This document shows, in pieces, positions 26,720 through 35,365 of a stretch of 64,000 bases of DNA. The DNA is from an uncultured Saprospiraceae bacterium (lineage in GTDB: Bacteria; Bacteroidota; Bacteroidia; Chitinophagales; Saprospiraceae), in the NCBI GenBank assembly GCA_937959115.1, contig CALGAW010000027.1:124001-188000 (forward strand), written 5' to 3'. The notes under the pieces are model-generated. The model had not been told where the DNA came from and made no database searches. It saw only the letters and a list, made by a program, of their open reading frames with translations. The stretch's first letter is position 1, and each line of letters opens with the position of its first letter. Position numbers and translations under genes: made by a program.

Positions 26720-27079
26720 TTAGAACAAACTGATGAATTTAGGTAGAAAGATCACCAAACCAACTACAGCAGCGCCAATCGCAGTAACCAGAACGCCTCC
26801 AGCCGCTAAATCCTTCACCTTGCCAGCTAAGGGGTGATGGTCGGGCGACACCAAGTCTGTCAGATATTCGAAAGCGGTGTTAAAGGCTTCGGCGGCAATC
26901 ACACAAGCGATTGTAATTGAAACAACGGCCCACTCAGTACTAGAAAGACCAAAGTACCAGCCACCAACACAAACACAGATTCCTGCAAGTACATGAAATT
27001 TCGCATTCGGTTGCGTAGCAAATAGCTCTTTCAGTCCAGCAAAAGCAAATTTAAAACTATTGTATCGTTCTTTGAACAT
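26720..27079 (-). CDS. dgkA: Diacylglycerol/undecaprenol kinase
   Basis: 119 residues from the ATG at 27079. The frame extends to 27187, but those 36 residues have no family similarity and overlap the upstream gene more deeply. Three membrane helices. The signature region IAAEAFNTAFEYLTD supplies the catalytic Glu, and the LAAGGVLVTAIGAAVVG helix is typical. It phosphorylates a lipid alcohol with ATP; in this group undecaprenol (recycling of the cell-wall carrier) is as likely as diacylglycerol. The start lies 23 bases inside the end of the EEP gene, so they form one operon. Confidence 0.9.
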   Translation of the reverse strand: MFKERYNSFKFAFAGLKELFATQPNAKFHVLAGICVCVGGWYFGLSSTEWAVVSITIACVIAAEAFNTAFEYLTDLVSPDHHPLAGKVKDLAAGGVLVTAIGAAVVGLVIFLPKFISLF

Positions 27080-28037
27080 ACTTATACTTGAATTGGTAGG
27101 TGCCTTTGATGCCAACAGTGGCCTGTGCATTGGTAACCATGTCAAAGGAGACGCACTGAAGATCATTTGAATAGAAAATGTGATCAATCGGAACAGACAG
27201 AAACGGCATTGCAGAATTAGAATTGGAGGCTGTAAAACTCCGTCGACTGTTGCTGAGCTTTGCCTTTAGACGAAAGGATTGTAACTCTGGAGACCAAGGA
27301 ACGACGTTGTAATCACCAATCGTTAAGACTGGTCCTTTCAAGCCATTCGCCACAGCAGCGATTTTGTCTAAGTGCTCATCAATTTTTTTATAGGCGGGGC
27401 GGTTGACTGGTGGCTCAGTATGTGAGCAAATGAAGAAGATTTCGCCGTATGTACTATCAATCTGAAAACTGCCGACTAGGTTGGGGATGTCCTGATAGTG
27501 AAATGTGTCAATCCTAGTAAACGGATGTTTTGAATAGACGGCTAACCCGTGAAAGTCAATTCGAACCACGGTATTGGAGTGCGGATACTTTTTTGCCAAG
27601 CCATTTTTTAAAAAATAATTCCAGTCTGGTGTCACTTCTTGTATGGAAACGATGTCCGCATCACTTTCAGTAATCACTTTTAGCAATTCGCTGTATTCAT
27701 CATTAAAGGCAGAAACATTAAAGTGCGCAATTTCTACAGTCCGGTTATCATTTAGTTTAGGGAAGAAAGCGCTGGCTGTTCGCTCATCAAATGAATTTCT
27801 CAAGACTAGACAGAGGGAAGCGCAAGAAAGAAAGCTTACCATCATTAAGTTTTTCTGTCGCAATATTAGAAACAATAAACCCATGATAAGAAAGACGAAC
27901 ATGATTTGAACAGAAAAAATAGAAACGTTTTTGATTAGCAAATTATCCATTGGCAGAATACACAATGCAGCTAACCCTATTATTAATACAGATAATAGAT
28001 TCTGAAAAGAGATACTTTTTCTTACAATTTGATTCAT
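27057..28037 (-). CDS. Membrane-anchored endonuclease/exonuclease/phosphatase family protein
   Basis: 326 residues. The N-terminus carries two to three hydrophobic helices (LLSVLIIGLAALCILP; IMFVFLIMGLLFLIL). The EEP fold follows: AHFNVSAFND, the metal-binding Glu in DADIVSIQEV, ICSHTEPP, IGDYNVVPWSP and the C-terminal PIDHIFYS. It is a metal-dependent phosphodiesterase or nuclease domain facing the periplasm. The true substrate is unknown. Overlaps dgkA by 23 bases. Confidence 0.88.
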   Translation of the reverse strand: MNQIVRKSISFQNLLSVLIIGLAALCILPMDNLLIKNVSIFSVQIMFVFLIMGLLFLILRQKNLMMVSFLSCASLCLVLRNSFDERTASAFFPKLNDNRTVEIAHFNVSAFNDEYSELLKVITESDADIVSIQEVTPDWNYFLKNGLAKKYPHSNTVVRIDFHGLAVYSKHPFTRIDTFHYQDIPNLVGSFQIDSTYGEIFFICSHTEPPVNRPAYKKIDEHLDKIAAVANGLKGPVLTIGDYNVVPWSPELQSFRLKAKLSNSRRSFTASNSNSAMPFLSVPIDHIFYSNDLQCVSFDMVTNAQATVGIKGTYQFKYKYVQRTIQ

Positions 28038-28289
28038 TGAGACTGCAAAGATAATGAGGATTTATTGAAAAATAATCAAATTGAATTGAATCCGTGTTTT
28101 AATTGAAAAGAATATTGAATTTCCATGGTCGAAATGCTGTTTAATTCTTGTTTCGATAAAACAACTTCTAAAGTAAACGACAAGGCGTGTATCCCTTTTT
28201 TTTTGCCATTTGGGATGTGTTGTTACAACATAATATCCTTCACCCAACTTCACGATCAACCGCTGAACATCATAGATGGATTTATAGGT
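28038..28289. other. Gap between the EEP gene and the carbonic anhydrase pseudogene
   Basis: 252 bases. One short minus-strand frame includes YKSIYDVQRLIVKLGEGYYVV, which looks partly protein-like but has no convincing start and a stop directly upstream. It could be a remnant of a lost gene. Confidence 0.35.
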
Positions 28290-28811
28290 TTAGTCGAGGT
28301 GGTGAAACCAAGAAGCATATTTTACATAATTGTTAGCTGTTTTCTCTATTAGGTTTTTCATTTGTTCTCCATCTAACATTTTTACTTTCTTAGCAGGCAC
28401 ACCTGCGTATATTGCACCTGACTCCACAATTGTGTCTTCCAAAACAACAGCACCAGCGGCAATCAAACTGTTTGACTATAACACAGCATTGTCCATTACA
28501 ATTGCGCCCATTCCGACTAATACGTTGTCTTCTACAGTACAGCCATGTATAATAGCGTTATGGCCGATCGAGACATTGTTTCCAATTGTAGTCGCCGCCT
28601 TTTCGTATGTACAGTGAATAATGGCTCCATCTTGAATGTTCACCTTATTGCCAATCTTTATAGAATTGACGTCTCCTCTAATAACAGCATTAAACCAGAT
28701 ACTACAATTATTCCCCAAAGAAACATCTCCGACAATCGTAGCGTTTTCTGCAATAAAGCAGTCATTACCAAAGGCTGGTGTCCTCTTACGAACTGTTTTG
28801 ATTAGAGGCAT
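28290..28811 (-). pseudogene. Gamma carbonic anhydrase-like protein, interrupted by one in-frame TAG
   Basis: 522 bases, 173 codons plus stop, the normal family length, with a single amber codon at 28478-28476 after residue 111. Left-handed beta-helix hexapeptides run throughout (FIAENATIVGDVSLGNNCSI, VIRGDVNSIKIG, TIGNNVSIGHNAIIHG). The metal-binding His residues are in IIHCT, SIGH and IIHG. After the TAG the same frame continues with intact family sequence (SNSLIAAGAVV, YAGVPAKKVK) to a TAA at 28292-28290. The family holds bacterial YrdA/CaiE-type proteins, possible zinc or iron carbonic anhydrases. The truncated product would lose the last coils and the C-terminal helix. Confidence 0.88.
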
Positions 28812-28847
28812 ATTTCTTCTGTTAATTATATTATTTCCAGAATTAAA

Positions 28848-28878
28848 TTTGATTTTAACTAAATATTGTGTAAATTTA
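28848..28878 (+). promoter_or_regulatory. Promoter of the cohesin-like T9SS gene
   Basis: TTTG at 28848-28851, 19 bases, then TAAATTTA at 28871-28878 (one mismatch to TAnnTTTG). The start codon is at 28912. Confidence 0.5.
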
Positions 28879-28911
28879 ATAACGCTTTTAATCTAAAAAA
28901 AATAAAATTAA

Positions 28912-29805
28912 ATGAGAACTTTATTTGTCCTATCGCTATGCCTACTTTTTGTTACCTCTATATTTGCTCAAGATATCGTTTGGAAACAAGGAGTGAAAGC
29001 TAATATTTCAATTCAAGAAATTGAAAAAAACAAAGATGAAATCCATTTCAGTGTTTATCTAAACACAACGAAAGACTCTCAATTTGACATTATGTTAGAT
29101 AATGCGGATTTTGTTTTAACATTTAATCAAGATGCATTTAATAATCCAGTCTTATCCAAAGCAACGGAACATGCAAATACATTTGTGTCAACTGATTTGA
29201 CTGATCCAACTCAATCAATTACGAAGTTAAACGTTCAGAAATTCTATACAGATGCCCTTAACACTAACGTTGTTGATGATAAGATTGTAATCAACTTAAG
29301 TGGAAGAGCTCCTGGTAACAATCTAGTAATGACAACTAATATCGCTAGAATTGATAGCGATGTAGCAACGCATTGCCTTGGAAGATTTAAAGTTTCTGGA
29401 TTAACGGGTTCTATTGAAGATGCAAAAATGCAGTGGAATATCAGTAACAAGGGATTATCTACTCAGATTTTTTCAGTTAATGAATTGACTGCTGAGTCTG
29501 CTCCAGTTGAAATCGTAGATGCTATCGTTTATCCATATGGAGATGAACACCAGCCTCAATTGCAAGTTAGCACAATGACGCTTGCTCCTAATCCAACATT
29601 AAACTCTACTCAGGTATTTGTTAATGCTGAAATGGCCAAGTCTTCAATGATTACAGTTCTTGATGTAAATGGTAAACTGGTTCAACAAAGACTACTAGAG
29701 TTAACTGAAGGAATGAACAAGATTGATGTTGATCTTCAAGACATTCCAGCTGGTACTTACTTTATCAATATTGGTGAAGAAACAGGTAAGCTGATTAAGC
29801 TCTAA
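28912..29805 (+). CDS. Secreted cohesin-like protein with T9SS sorting domain
   Basis: 297 residues. Signal peptide MRTLFVLSLCLLFVTSIFAQ. Residues about 25-200 are a beta-sandwich resembling cohesin-type modules (FDIMLDNADFVLTFNQDAF; LGRFKVSGLTGSIEDAKMQW). A T9SS type A domain covers about 225-297 (LAPNPTLNSTQVFV ... IPAGTYFINI). Probably an exported or surface-attached protein. No enzyme motif is visible. It has its own promoter and terminator, so it is monocistronic. Confidence 0.78.
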   Translation: MRTLFVLSLCLLFVTSIFAQDIVWKQGVKANISIQEIEKNKDEIHFSVYLNTTKDSQFDIMLDNADFVLTFNQDAFNNPVLSKATEHANTFVSTDLTDPTQSITKLNVQKFYTDALNTNVVDDKIVINLSGRAPGNNLVMTTNIARIDSDVATHCLGRFKVSGLTGSIEDAKMQWNISNKGLSTQIFSVNELTAESAPVEIVDAIVYPYGDEHQPQLQVSTMTLAPNPTLNSTQVFVNAEMAKSSMITVLDVNGKLVQQRLLELTEGMNKIDVDLQDIPAGTYFINIGEETGKLIKL

Positions 29806-29823
29806 CGAAATACTAAGAAATTT

Positions 29824-29860
29824 AAAAAATGCGCTGTCTGTATAGTCGGCGCATTTTTTT
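29824..29860 (+). terminator. Terminator after the cohesin-like gene
   Basis: Perfect stem AAATGCGC / GCGCATTT with a 14-base loop, then a T-run of eight, starting about 20 bases after the stop codon. Confidence 0.92.
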
Positions 29861-29930
29861 TATCTATTTTGAAAATAATTTAACCTGAAAATATACATTA
29901 AAACGTTGGGTTGAATAAAAAAAGGCCTTC

Positions 29931-30995
29931 TTGTACGAACTCATTCGGAAAATCTTTCTATCGCCACTCGCTTTACTATACGGAATTAGCGTGTACCTGA
30001 GAAATCGCCTCTATCATTACGGACTCCTCCAAAGCGCTAAGTTTGACCTTCCAATCATTTCAGTTGGAAACCTGACAGTAGGAGGAACTGGAAAAACACC
30101 ACATGTAGAATTTCTGATTAGACATCTCCGAAAATACCTCAAAGTCGCTACACTAAGCAGAGGATACAAGCGATCACTCCCAGGCTTCATCGCCGTGCAC
30201 CCTCAGCACACTGCTCGACAAGTAGGAGACGAGCCCATTCAGTTTAAACGCAAATTCCCAGATATCATGGTCGCCGTTTCTGAGGACAGAGTATTTGCCA
30301 TCCCGAAAATGCTCATGATCGATGATCAGCTAAAAGTCGTCGTTCTTGATGATGCGTTTCAACACAGAGCCATCTCTCCTGGACTTAACATCCTGCTTAC
30401 AGAATTCAGTTATCCATTTTTTAAAGATTACCTCTTACCTGCAGGTCGCTTAAGAGAGCACCGCTCAGGGGTTTCAAGGGCAGACATGATCATTGCCACC
30501 AAATGTCCATTAAAACTCTCAGAGGACGACCGTAAAACGTTTCTAAAGCAATTGAAACCCACTCGCAACCAATCGGTTTTCTTTTCTTACTTCATGTATG
30601 GAACACCCTATCACCTTTTTGATGGGAATAACCGTCTTTCACTTGACAAGCAAACGGACGTCTTACTGATCTCCGCGATCGCAAGACCAGAGTATCTAGT
30701 TGATTACCTTGAAATAGAAACCAAGTCGGTTTTAAATATCGAATTTGAAGACCATCATTTGTTTACAAAACCAGATATGGGAAGATTGCAGAACACCTTT
30801 TCTGAAATGGATGGATCCAATAAAATCATTATTACAACAGAGAAAGATGCAGTTCGTCTCTACCTCCATCAAGAGTTTTTACTTCAATATCAGCTGCCAA
30901 TCTATGTGCTGCCAGTAGAAGTAGTTTTTCATTTTAATGAAGATCAAAAATTTAAAAAAACGATAGAAGAGTTTCTTTTAGGCTTTAAAGTGTAG
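29931..30995 (+). CDS. lpxK: Tetraacyldisaccharide 4'-kinase
   Basis: 354 residues, normal length. It phosphorylates the lipid A precursor at the 4' position at the inner membrane. The N-terminal anchor is SPLALLYGISVYLRNRLYHYG. The P-loop SVGNLTVGGTGKTP (residues about 44-57) lies where LpxK has it; DDAFQHRAI and LLPAGRLREHRSG follow. The start is TTG at 29931: a stop codon lies four codons upstream in frame and the family N-terminus begins right after the TTG, so no ATG can serve. Confidence 0.95.
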   Translation: MYELIRKIFLSPLALLYGISVYLRNRLYHYGLLQSAKFDLPIISVGNLTVGGTGKTPHVEFLIRHLRKYLKVATLSRGYKRSLPGFIAVHPQHTARQVGDEPIQFKRKFPDIMVAVSEDRVFAIPKMLMIDDQLKVVVLDDAFQHRAISPGLNILLTEFSYPFFKDYLLPAGRLREHRSGVSRADMIIATKCPLKLSEDDRKTFLKQLKPTRNQSVFFSYFMYGTPYHLFDGNNRLSLDKQTDVLLISAIARPEYLVDYLEIETKSVLNIEFEDHHLFTKPDMGRLQNTFSEMDGSNKIIITTEKDAVRLYLHQEFLLQYQLPIYVLPVEVVFHFNEDQKFKKTIEEFLLGFKV

Positions 30996-31039
30996 GAGCA
31001 AAAGAAAATTCTTACTTTTACCCGTCAAAATATAGCACA

Positions 31040-32422
31040 ATGAAAAATATACTTTTAACAATACTATTGATTTTTATCGTTTTGCCGTTTATTCAAGCAC
31101 AAGATGATGAAGACGCGTTTAAAATTCGTGAGATATACGATCAAGTGCTTACAGAGGGTAAATGCTACGGTTGGTTAGAATACTTGACTAAAACAGTTGG
31201 CCCAAGACTCAGTGGATCACCAGGAGCAGCTGCATCAGTAGAGTACGGGAGACAAACCTTCAACGCGATGGGGTTTGACACTGTTTGGTTACAACCTTGC
31301 ATGGTACCACATTGGGAACGTGGCAAACCAGCATCTGCCCGAATCGTCAATTCTTCCACTCTTGGAACCAAAGAGCTAAATGTTATCGCATTAGGAGGTT
31401 CTGGCAACTCCGGAAGCATCGGTGTCTCAGGAGAAGTCATTGAAGTTAAAAGTATCGATGAAGTAAAAAAACTCGGTTCAAAAGTAAAAGGAAAGGTCGT
31501 GTTTTTCAATCGTCCAATGGACCCAAAACAGATCAAAACATTTTCTGCCTACGGTGGAGCAGTAGACCAAAGAGTTCATGGCCCTAGGGAAGCGGCGGCG
31601 CTCGGAGCAGTTGGTTCCATCGTTCGCTCAATGACTACAAGAATTGACGATGTGCCCCATAGTGGAGTTACTTACTTTAAAGATGGCATTAAGCCTATCC
31701 CAGCTGTTGCAGTGAGTACCAATGACGCAAACCTGCTTAGCGATTTGTTGAAAACTGAAAAAATACGGGTCAATGTACAAACTGATTGTAAGTGGCTCGA
31801 AGATAAATTATCCTACAACGTAATCGGCGAAATCAAAGGATCATCGCATCCAAATGAGATTATTCTAGTTGGTGGTCATCTTGATTCTTGGGATGTAGCA
31901 GAAGGAGCTCATGATGATGGTGCTGGAGTTGTCCAATCACTTGAAGTCATCAATGTATTCAAAGAACTTGGGATTAAGCCTAAACGCACCTTACGCTGTG
32001 TTTGGTTTATGAATGAAGAAAACGGGCAAGCCGGTGCAATAGCCTATGCCGATTGGAGTAATGATTTAAACGAACGACACATTGCTGCGATTGAATCTGA
32101 TCGTGGTGGGTTTACCCCGCGTGGCTTTACAACTGAAGCAGATGATGCTGTCTACAAGGAAAAGCTGAAACTAGCTAAGCGCTGGGAACCATTGTTAACC
32201 CCATATGGCTTAACGATTGGAACAGGAGGCAGTGGTGCGGATGTCACCCGCCTAAAACCACAAATGGGGTTACTGTTTGGCCTCAACCCAGACTCACAAC
32301 GCTATTTCGATTATCACCATGCTCGTAACGACGTCTTCGAAGCCGTCAATCGCAGAGAGTTAGAACTCGGTGCAGCAGCAATGTCTGCACTGGTATACTT
32401 GATTGATAGACATGGGTTGTAG
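31040..32422 (+). CDS. Secreted M28 zinc peptidase (carboxypeptidase Q-like)
   Basis: 460 residues with a signal peptide (LLTILLIFIVLPFIQAQ). All five di-zinc ligands are visible: His in GGHLDSWD, Asp in GAHDDGAG, Glu-Glu in FMNEENGQ, Asp in ESDRGG and His in YHHARND. A PA-type insert lies near residues 120-220 (GKVVFFNRP, VAVSTNDA). It resembles plasma glutamate carboxypeptidase, which cleaves dipeptides. Probably periplasmic or secreted peptide turnover. It follows lpxK by 44 bases on the same strand. Confidence 0.92.
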   Translation: MKNILLTILLIFIVLPFIQAQDDEDAFKIREIYDQVLTEGKCYGWLEYLTKTVGPRLSGSPGAAASVEYGRQTFNAMGFDTVWLQPCMVPHWERGKPASARIVNSSTLGTKELNVIALGGSGNSGSIGVSGEVIEVKSIDEVKKLGSKVKGKVVFFNRPMDPKQIKTFSAYGGAVDQRVHGPREAAALGAVGSIVRSMTTRIDDVPHSGVTYFKDGIKPIPAVAVSTNDANLLSDLLKTEKIRVNVQTDCKWLEDKLSYNVIGEIKGSSHPNEIILVGGHLDSWDVAEGAHDDGAGVVQSLEVINVFKELGIKPKRTLRCVWFMNEENGQAGAIAYADWSNDLNERHIAAIESDRGGFTPRGFTTEADDAVYKEKLKLAKRWEPLLTPYGLTIGTGGSGADVTRLKPQMGLLFGLNPDSQRYFDYHHARNDVFEAVNRRELELGAAAMSALVYLIDRHGL

Positions 32423-32492
32423 CTAGGAATTTTCTTAACAAATCTGGTTGTAAAGATCATTTTTTTGTTAAAATCGCAAAATCCATCTAATC

Positions 32493-33104
32493 CTAATTCT
32501 GCATTCCACCACGAATCATCAAGGCGATCCCAAACAAAACCAACCCAATGCCAGCTGCTTTGCGAAGCCAGTTAAAGTGCTTTTCCTTCATAAACTGACG
32601 GATTTTCTTAGCCAAGACTAGCTTGAGGAAATCAGTAATAGCAACTGTTGCTAGTAAAGCAATCACGAAAGATATTCGATCAGGTAAACCAAATCCACTT
32701 TCCATCATTTTTTTTGTCACACCAATCCACAAAAACAAGACAAAAGGGTTACTGATATTGAGTGTGATTCCCTTTGCGATATAGCCAAGATAAGTGGCAG
32801 CAGTAATGTTGACTTGTTCAGGGGCCTTATATTTAGAGACAAAAGAGCCAACACCAAAAGCAATTAGGATAATGCCCCCAATGATACTACCATAAAGCTT
32901 AAAGCCTTCGGTATCTTCAAATTGGCTCATACCCAAATAAACGATCGTAATGTATACAACATCACTTAGTAAAACGCCCAAGGACAACGCCATACCCGCA
33001 CGAATACCACGCTCTATTCCCAACTGAATTAAGGCAATAAAGATCGGTCCTGCCAATAAAGCAAGTAATAATCCCCAAACAATCCCTTCCGTAATGATTG
33101 ACAT
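32493..33104 (-). CDS. LysE/RhtB family exporter
   Basis: 203 residues from the ATG at 33104. The frame is open to 33254, but those 50 residues overlap the divergent peptidase gene and are not family-like. Six hydrophobic helices, with the LysE N-terminal signature GIVWGLLLALLAGPIFIALIQ and a middle block (GITLNISNPFVLFLWIGV). The family exports amino acids or related solutes. Substrate unknown. Confidence 0.9.
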   Translation of the reverse strand: MSIITEGIVWGLLLALLAGPIFIALIQLGIERGIRAGMALSLGVLLSDVVYITIVYLGMSQFEDTEGFKLYGSIIGGIILIAFGVGSFVSKYKAPEQVNITAATYLGYIAKGITLNISNPFVLFLWIGVTKKMMESGFGLPDRISFVIALLATVAITDFLKLVLAKKIRQFMKEKHFNWLRKAAGIGLVLFGIALMIRGGMQN

Positions 33105-33140
33105 CCTACAAATCTCTCGAATAGATTTGGCAAAAAAGAC

Positions 33141-33148
33141 TATTTTTG
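33141..33148 (+). promoter_or_regulatory. -7 element of the membrane M28 peptidase
   Basis: TATTTTTG matches TAnnTTTG exactly and lies 13 bases before the ATG at 33162. The -33 part is not convincing. Confidence 0.4.
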
Positions 33149-33161
33149 GAAAAACATCTCT

Positions 33162-34319
33162 ATGAAAGCTCTCATTATTGATTTTATTGACCGTTTTGGT
33201 GGAAGACTTGCAGGAAGTGAAGCTGAAAAAAATGCTCAACTCTATTTGAAGCAACTCCTAGACGGATTTTGTGATCACACTGACTTACATACATTCAAAA
33301 AACCAATTCGTGCTAAGTTTCATGGACTGAAGTGGATTAGTTTACTGTATCTAATTGCCTTAGTATTTGCCTTGTACAATACCTTGATCGCACTTATTCT
33401 CGCCCTGATAACCGCCTTTCTTTTTTGGGGTAATTTTGTTTCCTTTAGAGGAATATTAAACCCCTTTTATCCAAAAATTGAATCTTGGAATGTAACAGGA
33501 ACTATAGAGCCCAAAGGAGAAGTCCGATCTACGATTGCGATTGCTGGACATATGGACAGTACACGTGAGTTTATCTGGTGGTATTGGTTCAAGCAGCGAG
33601 GCATGTATCTTAACATAATTGGAGGCGTTCTGTTTTTTACATTTAGCCTTGTGCCCTTGCTTGGGCTTTTGTTTTGTAACACCTCAGGGGTTTCTGGTTG
33701 GGTATACAATGTTTGGTTATTCTATGCCGTACTAAGTCCAGCGATACTGAGTTTCGCGTTTATTCATGGAAAACAAGTGGTACCTGGGGCGCAAGACAAT
33801 TTATCAGGAATCGTAACGGCATTTTATGCAGTGCAGGCCTTCTCAGGTGAAAACCGATTACAGCATACTCGTCTAAAAATGATTAGTTTTGGCAGTGAAG
33901 AAACGGGTCTTTCTGGATCGGCTGCATACGTCGAAGCACATAAAGAAGAATTACTGAAAGAAAACATGCACCTGATCAACTTAGATGGCATTATGAATAT
34001 TGAGGAGATTCAGGTGCTAACCAAAGAACGAATGGCAGGAGTCCAGTATTCTAAAAGCTTAATTTCAGCACTCACAACTAGTTTTAAAACAAAAGGAGTG
34101 GCATATCGAGAGAATGTGCTCAATATTGGCGGAACAGATGGGGCCTACTTCATTCGAAATGGAATCCCATCTACCACTATCCTTGGGTTGCCTACTAGTC
34201 GACTAGACCCAACCTATCATACTAGAATGGATATTCCTGAATTTGTAGATGAGAAGGCCATGCAATGCGTCAAGGAAGTACTAATTGATTTTATCCAAAA
34301 TAGGGATATGACAAAATAG
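33162..34319 (+). CDS. Membrane-embedded M28 family peptidase
   Basis: 385 residues. The N-terminus is an M28 lid region (FIDRFGGRLAGSEAEKNAQLYL). Two pairs of membrane helices follow (about 57-95 and 150-195). Zinc ligands: His in AGHMDS, Asp in GAQDNLSG, Glu-Glu in GSEETGLSGS, Asp in NLDG, His in YHTRMD. The helices are inserted between ligand segments, placing the active site at the membrane. Aminopeptidase activity is inferred from the ligand set. A second M28 peptidase is 0.7 kb away, but the two share only the fold. Confidence 0.87.
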   Translation: MKALIIDFIDRFGGRLAGSEAEKNAQLYLKQLLDGFCDHTDLHTFKKPIRAKFHGLKWISLLYLIALVFALYNTLIALILALITAFLFWGNFVSFRGILNPFYPKIESWNVTGTIEPKGEVRSTIAIAGHMDSTREFIWWYWFKQRGMYLNIIGGVLFFTFSLVPLLGLLFCNTSGVSGWVYNVWLFYAVLSPAILSFAFIHGKQVVPGAQDNLSGIVTAFYAVQAFSGENRLQHTRLKMISFGSEETGLSGSAAYVEAHKEELLKENMHLINLDGIMNIEEIQVLTKERMAGVQYSKSLISALTTSFKTKGVAYRENVLNIGGTDGAYFIRNGIPSTTILGLPTSRLDPTYHTRMDIPEFVDEKAMQCVKEVLIDFIQNRDMTK

Positions 34320-34401
34320 TAGGTAAAAATTTATTGAAAAAGAATCTGAGGACTTCATGTAACCTTGATGTTGAATTTACATTCATATAATTGCGTTTTG
34401 T

Positions 34402-34409
34402 TATCTTTG
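34402..34409 (+). promoter_or_regulatory. -7 element of the GDPD lipoprotein
   Basis: TATCTTTG is an exact TAnnTTTG match 39 bases before the ATG at 34448. It supports that start over the upstream in-frame TTG at 34391 and ATG at 34412. Confidence 0.5.
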
Positions 34410-34447
34410 TTATGTCAAATTATTATTATTTTATCCAATTGTCCCAT

Positions 34448-35365
34448 ATGAAAGCTGTAGCATTACTAATGGTTCTACTATTAATTTGTTGCACCTCCCC
34501 TACCACAACTACGAATTTGAACAAATCAATCGATTTACAAGGGCATCGCGGCTGTCGCGGTCTCTTGCCAGAGAACACAATCCCCGCTTTCTTGAAAGCA
34601 CTTGAAATTGGAGTGACTACCCTAGAAATGGACTTAGTCATTAGTAAAGACAAAAAAGTCGTGGTCTCCCATGAACCGTTTTTTGCACATGAGATTTCAA
34701 CTGATCCTCAGGGAAATCCTATTTCGAGTGAAGCTGCTCACAGTCATAACATATATGAGATGGATTATGACAAAATAGCAACCTACGATGTTGGACAACG
34801 TCAACATGAACGATTCCCAAATCAGCAAACGATGAAGGCGGAAAAGCCATTATTTGTTGATGTTGTAAGACAAGCAGAAAAAGCAGTAGCTGAAAACGGA
34901 TATCCGTCACCCTATTACAACATTGAAATTAAACGAAATCCAGCACATGATGGCATATTTCATCCTTCTGGCATTGAGTTCGCAAAACTAGTTGTAACTG
35001 AAGTTCAGCAGACAGGAATCAAAGAACGGATCTTAATTCAATCCTTTGATATAGAGTCACTTCAATTTGTAAAAGAACTTGATCCTGAAATTCAACTGGT
35101 ATTGCTTATCCAAAACCGAGAATCGATAAAAGAGAATATAGAATTGCTTGGTTTTAAACCTGATGTCTACAGTCCTTACTTTAAATTAGTAGATGAAAAA
35201 TTAACCGCTTACTGTAAATCCAAAAATATCCAGCTAATTCCTTGGACAGTCAATGAAATTGTTGATATGAAAGCGATGCTGGATGCTGGAGTAGATGGAA
35301 TCATTACTGATTACCCCGATATCTTAAAACGGGTGATGAAAGAAAAGAAGATAGAAGTAAGGTAA
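34448..35365 (+). CDS. Glycerophosphodiester phosphodiesterase lipoprotein
   Basis: 305 residues. The ATG at 34448 gives a lipoprotein signal (MKAVALLMVLLLICC, lipid Cys14 or 15). GDPD TIM barrel motifs: GHRGCRGLLPENT, LEMDLVISKDKKVVVSHEP, NIEIKR, QSFDIESLQ, PWTVNE and GVDGIITDYPD. It hydrolyses glycerophosphodiesters to glycerol-3-phosphate and an alcohol in the periplasm. Monocistronic by context. Confidence 0.93.
   Translation: MKAVALLMVLLLICCTSPTTTTNLNKSIDLQGHRGCRGLLPENTIPAFLKALEIGVTTLEMDLVISKDKKVVVSHEPFFAHEISTDPQGNPISSEAAHSHNIYEMDYDKIATYDVGQRQHERFPNQQTMKAEKPLFVDVVRQAEKAVAENGYPSPYYNIEIKRNPAHDGIFHPSGIEFAKLVVTEVQQTGIKERILIQSFDIESLQFVKELDPEIQLVLLIQNRESIKENIELLGFKPDVYSPYFKLVDEKLTAYCKSKNIQLIPWTVNEIVDMKAMLDAGVDGIITDYPDILKRVMKEKKIEVR

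Noticed and set aside
26720-27187. Longer start for the diacylglycerol kinase at 27187
   Set aside because: The extra 36 residues are the antiparallel-unlike out-of-frame reading of the EEP gene's end and precede the normal family start at 27079.
28062-28259. 65-residue minus-strand open frame after the carbonic anhydrase pseudogene
   Set aside because: There is no family match, the natural protein-like part begins before the proposed ATG, and a stop sits just upstream. Kept only as a possible remnant.
32493-33254. Longer start for the LysE exporter at 33254
   Set aside because: The added 50 residues overlap the divergent peptidase gene and lack family character. The ATG at 33104 gives the standard LysE N-terminus.
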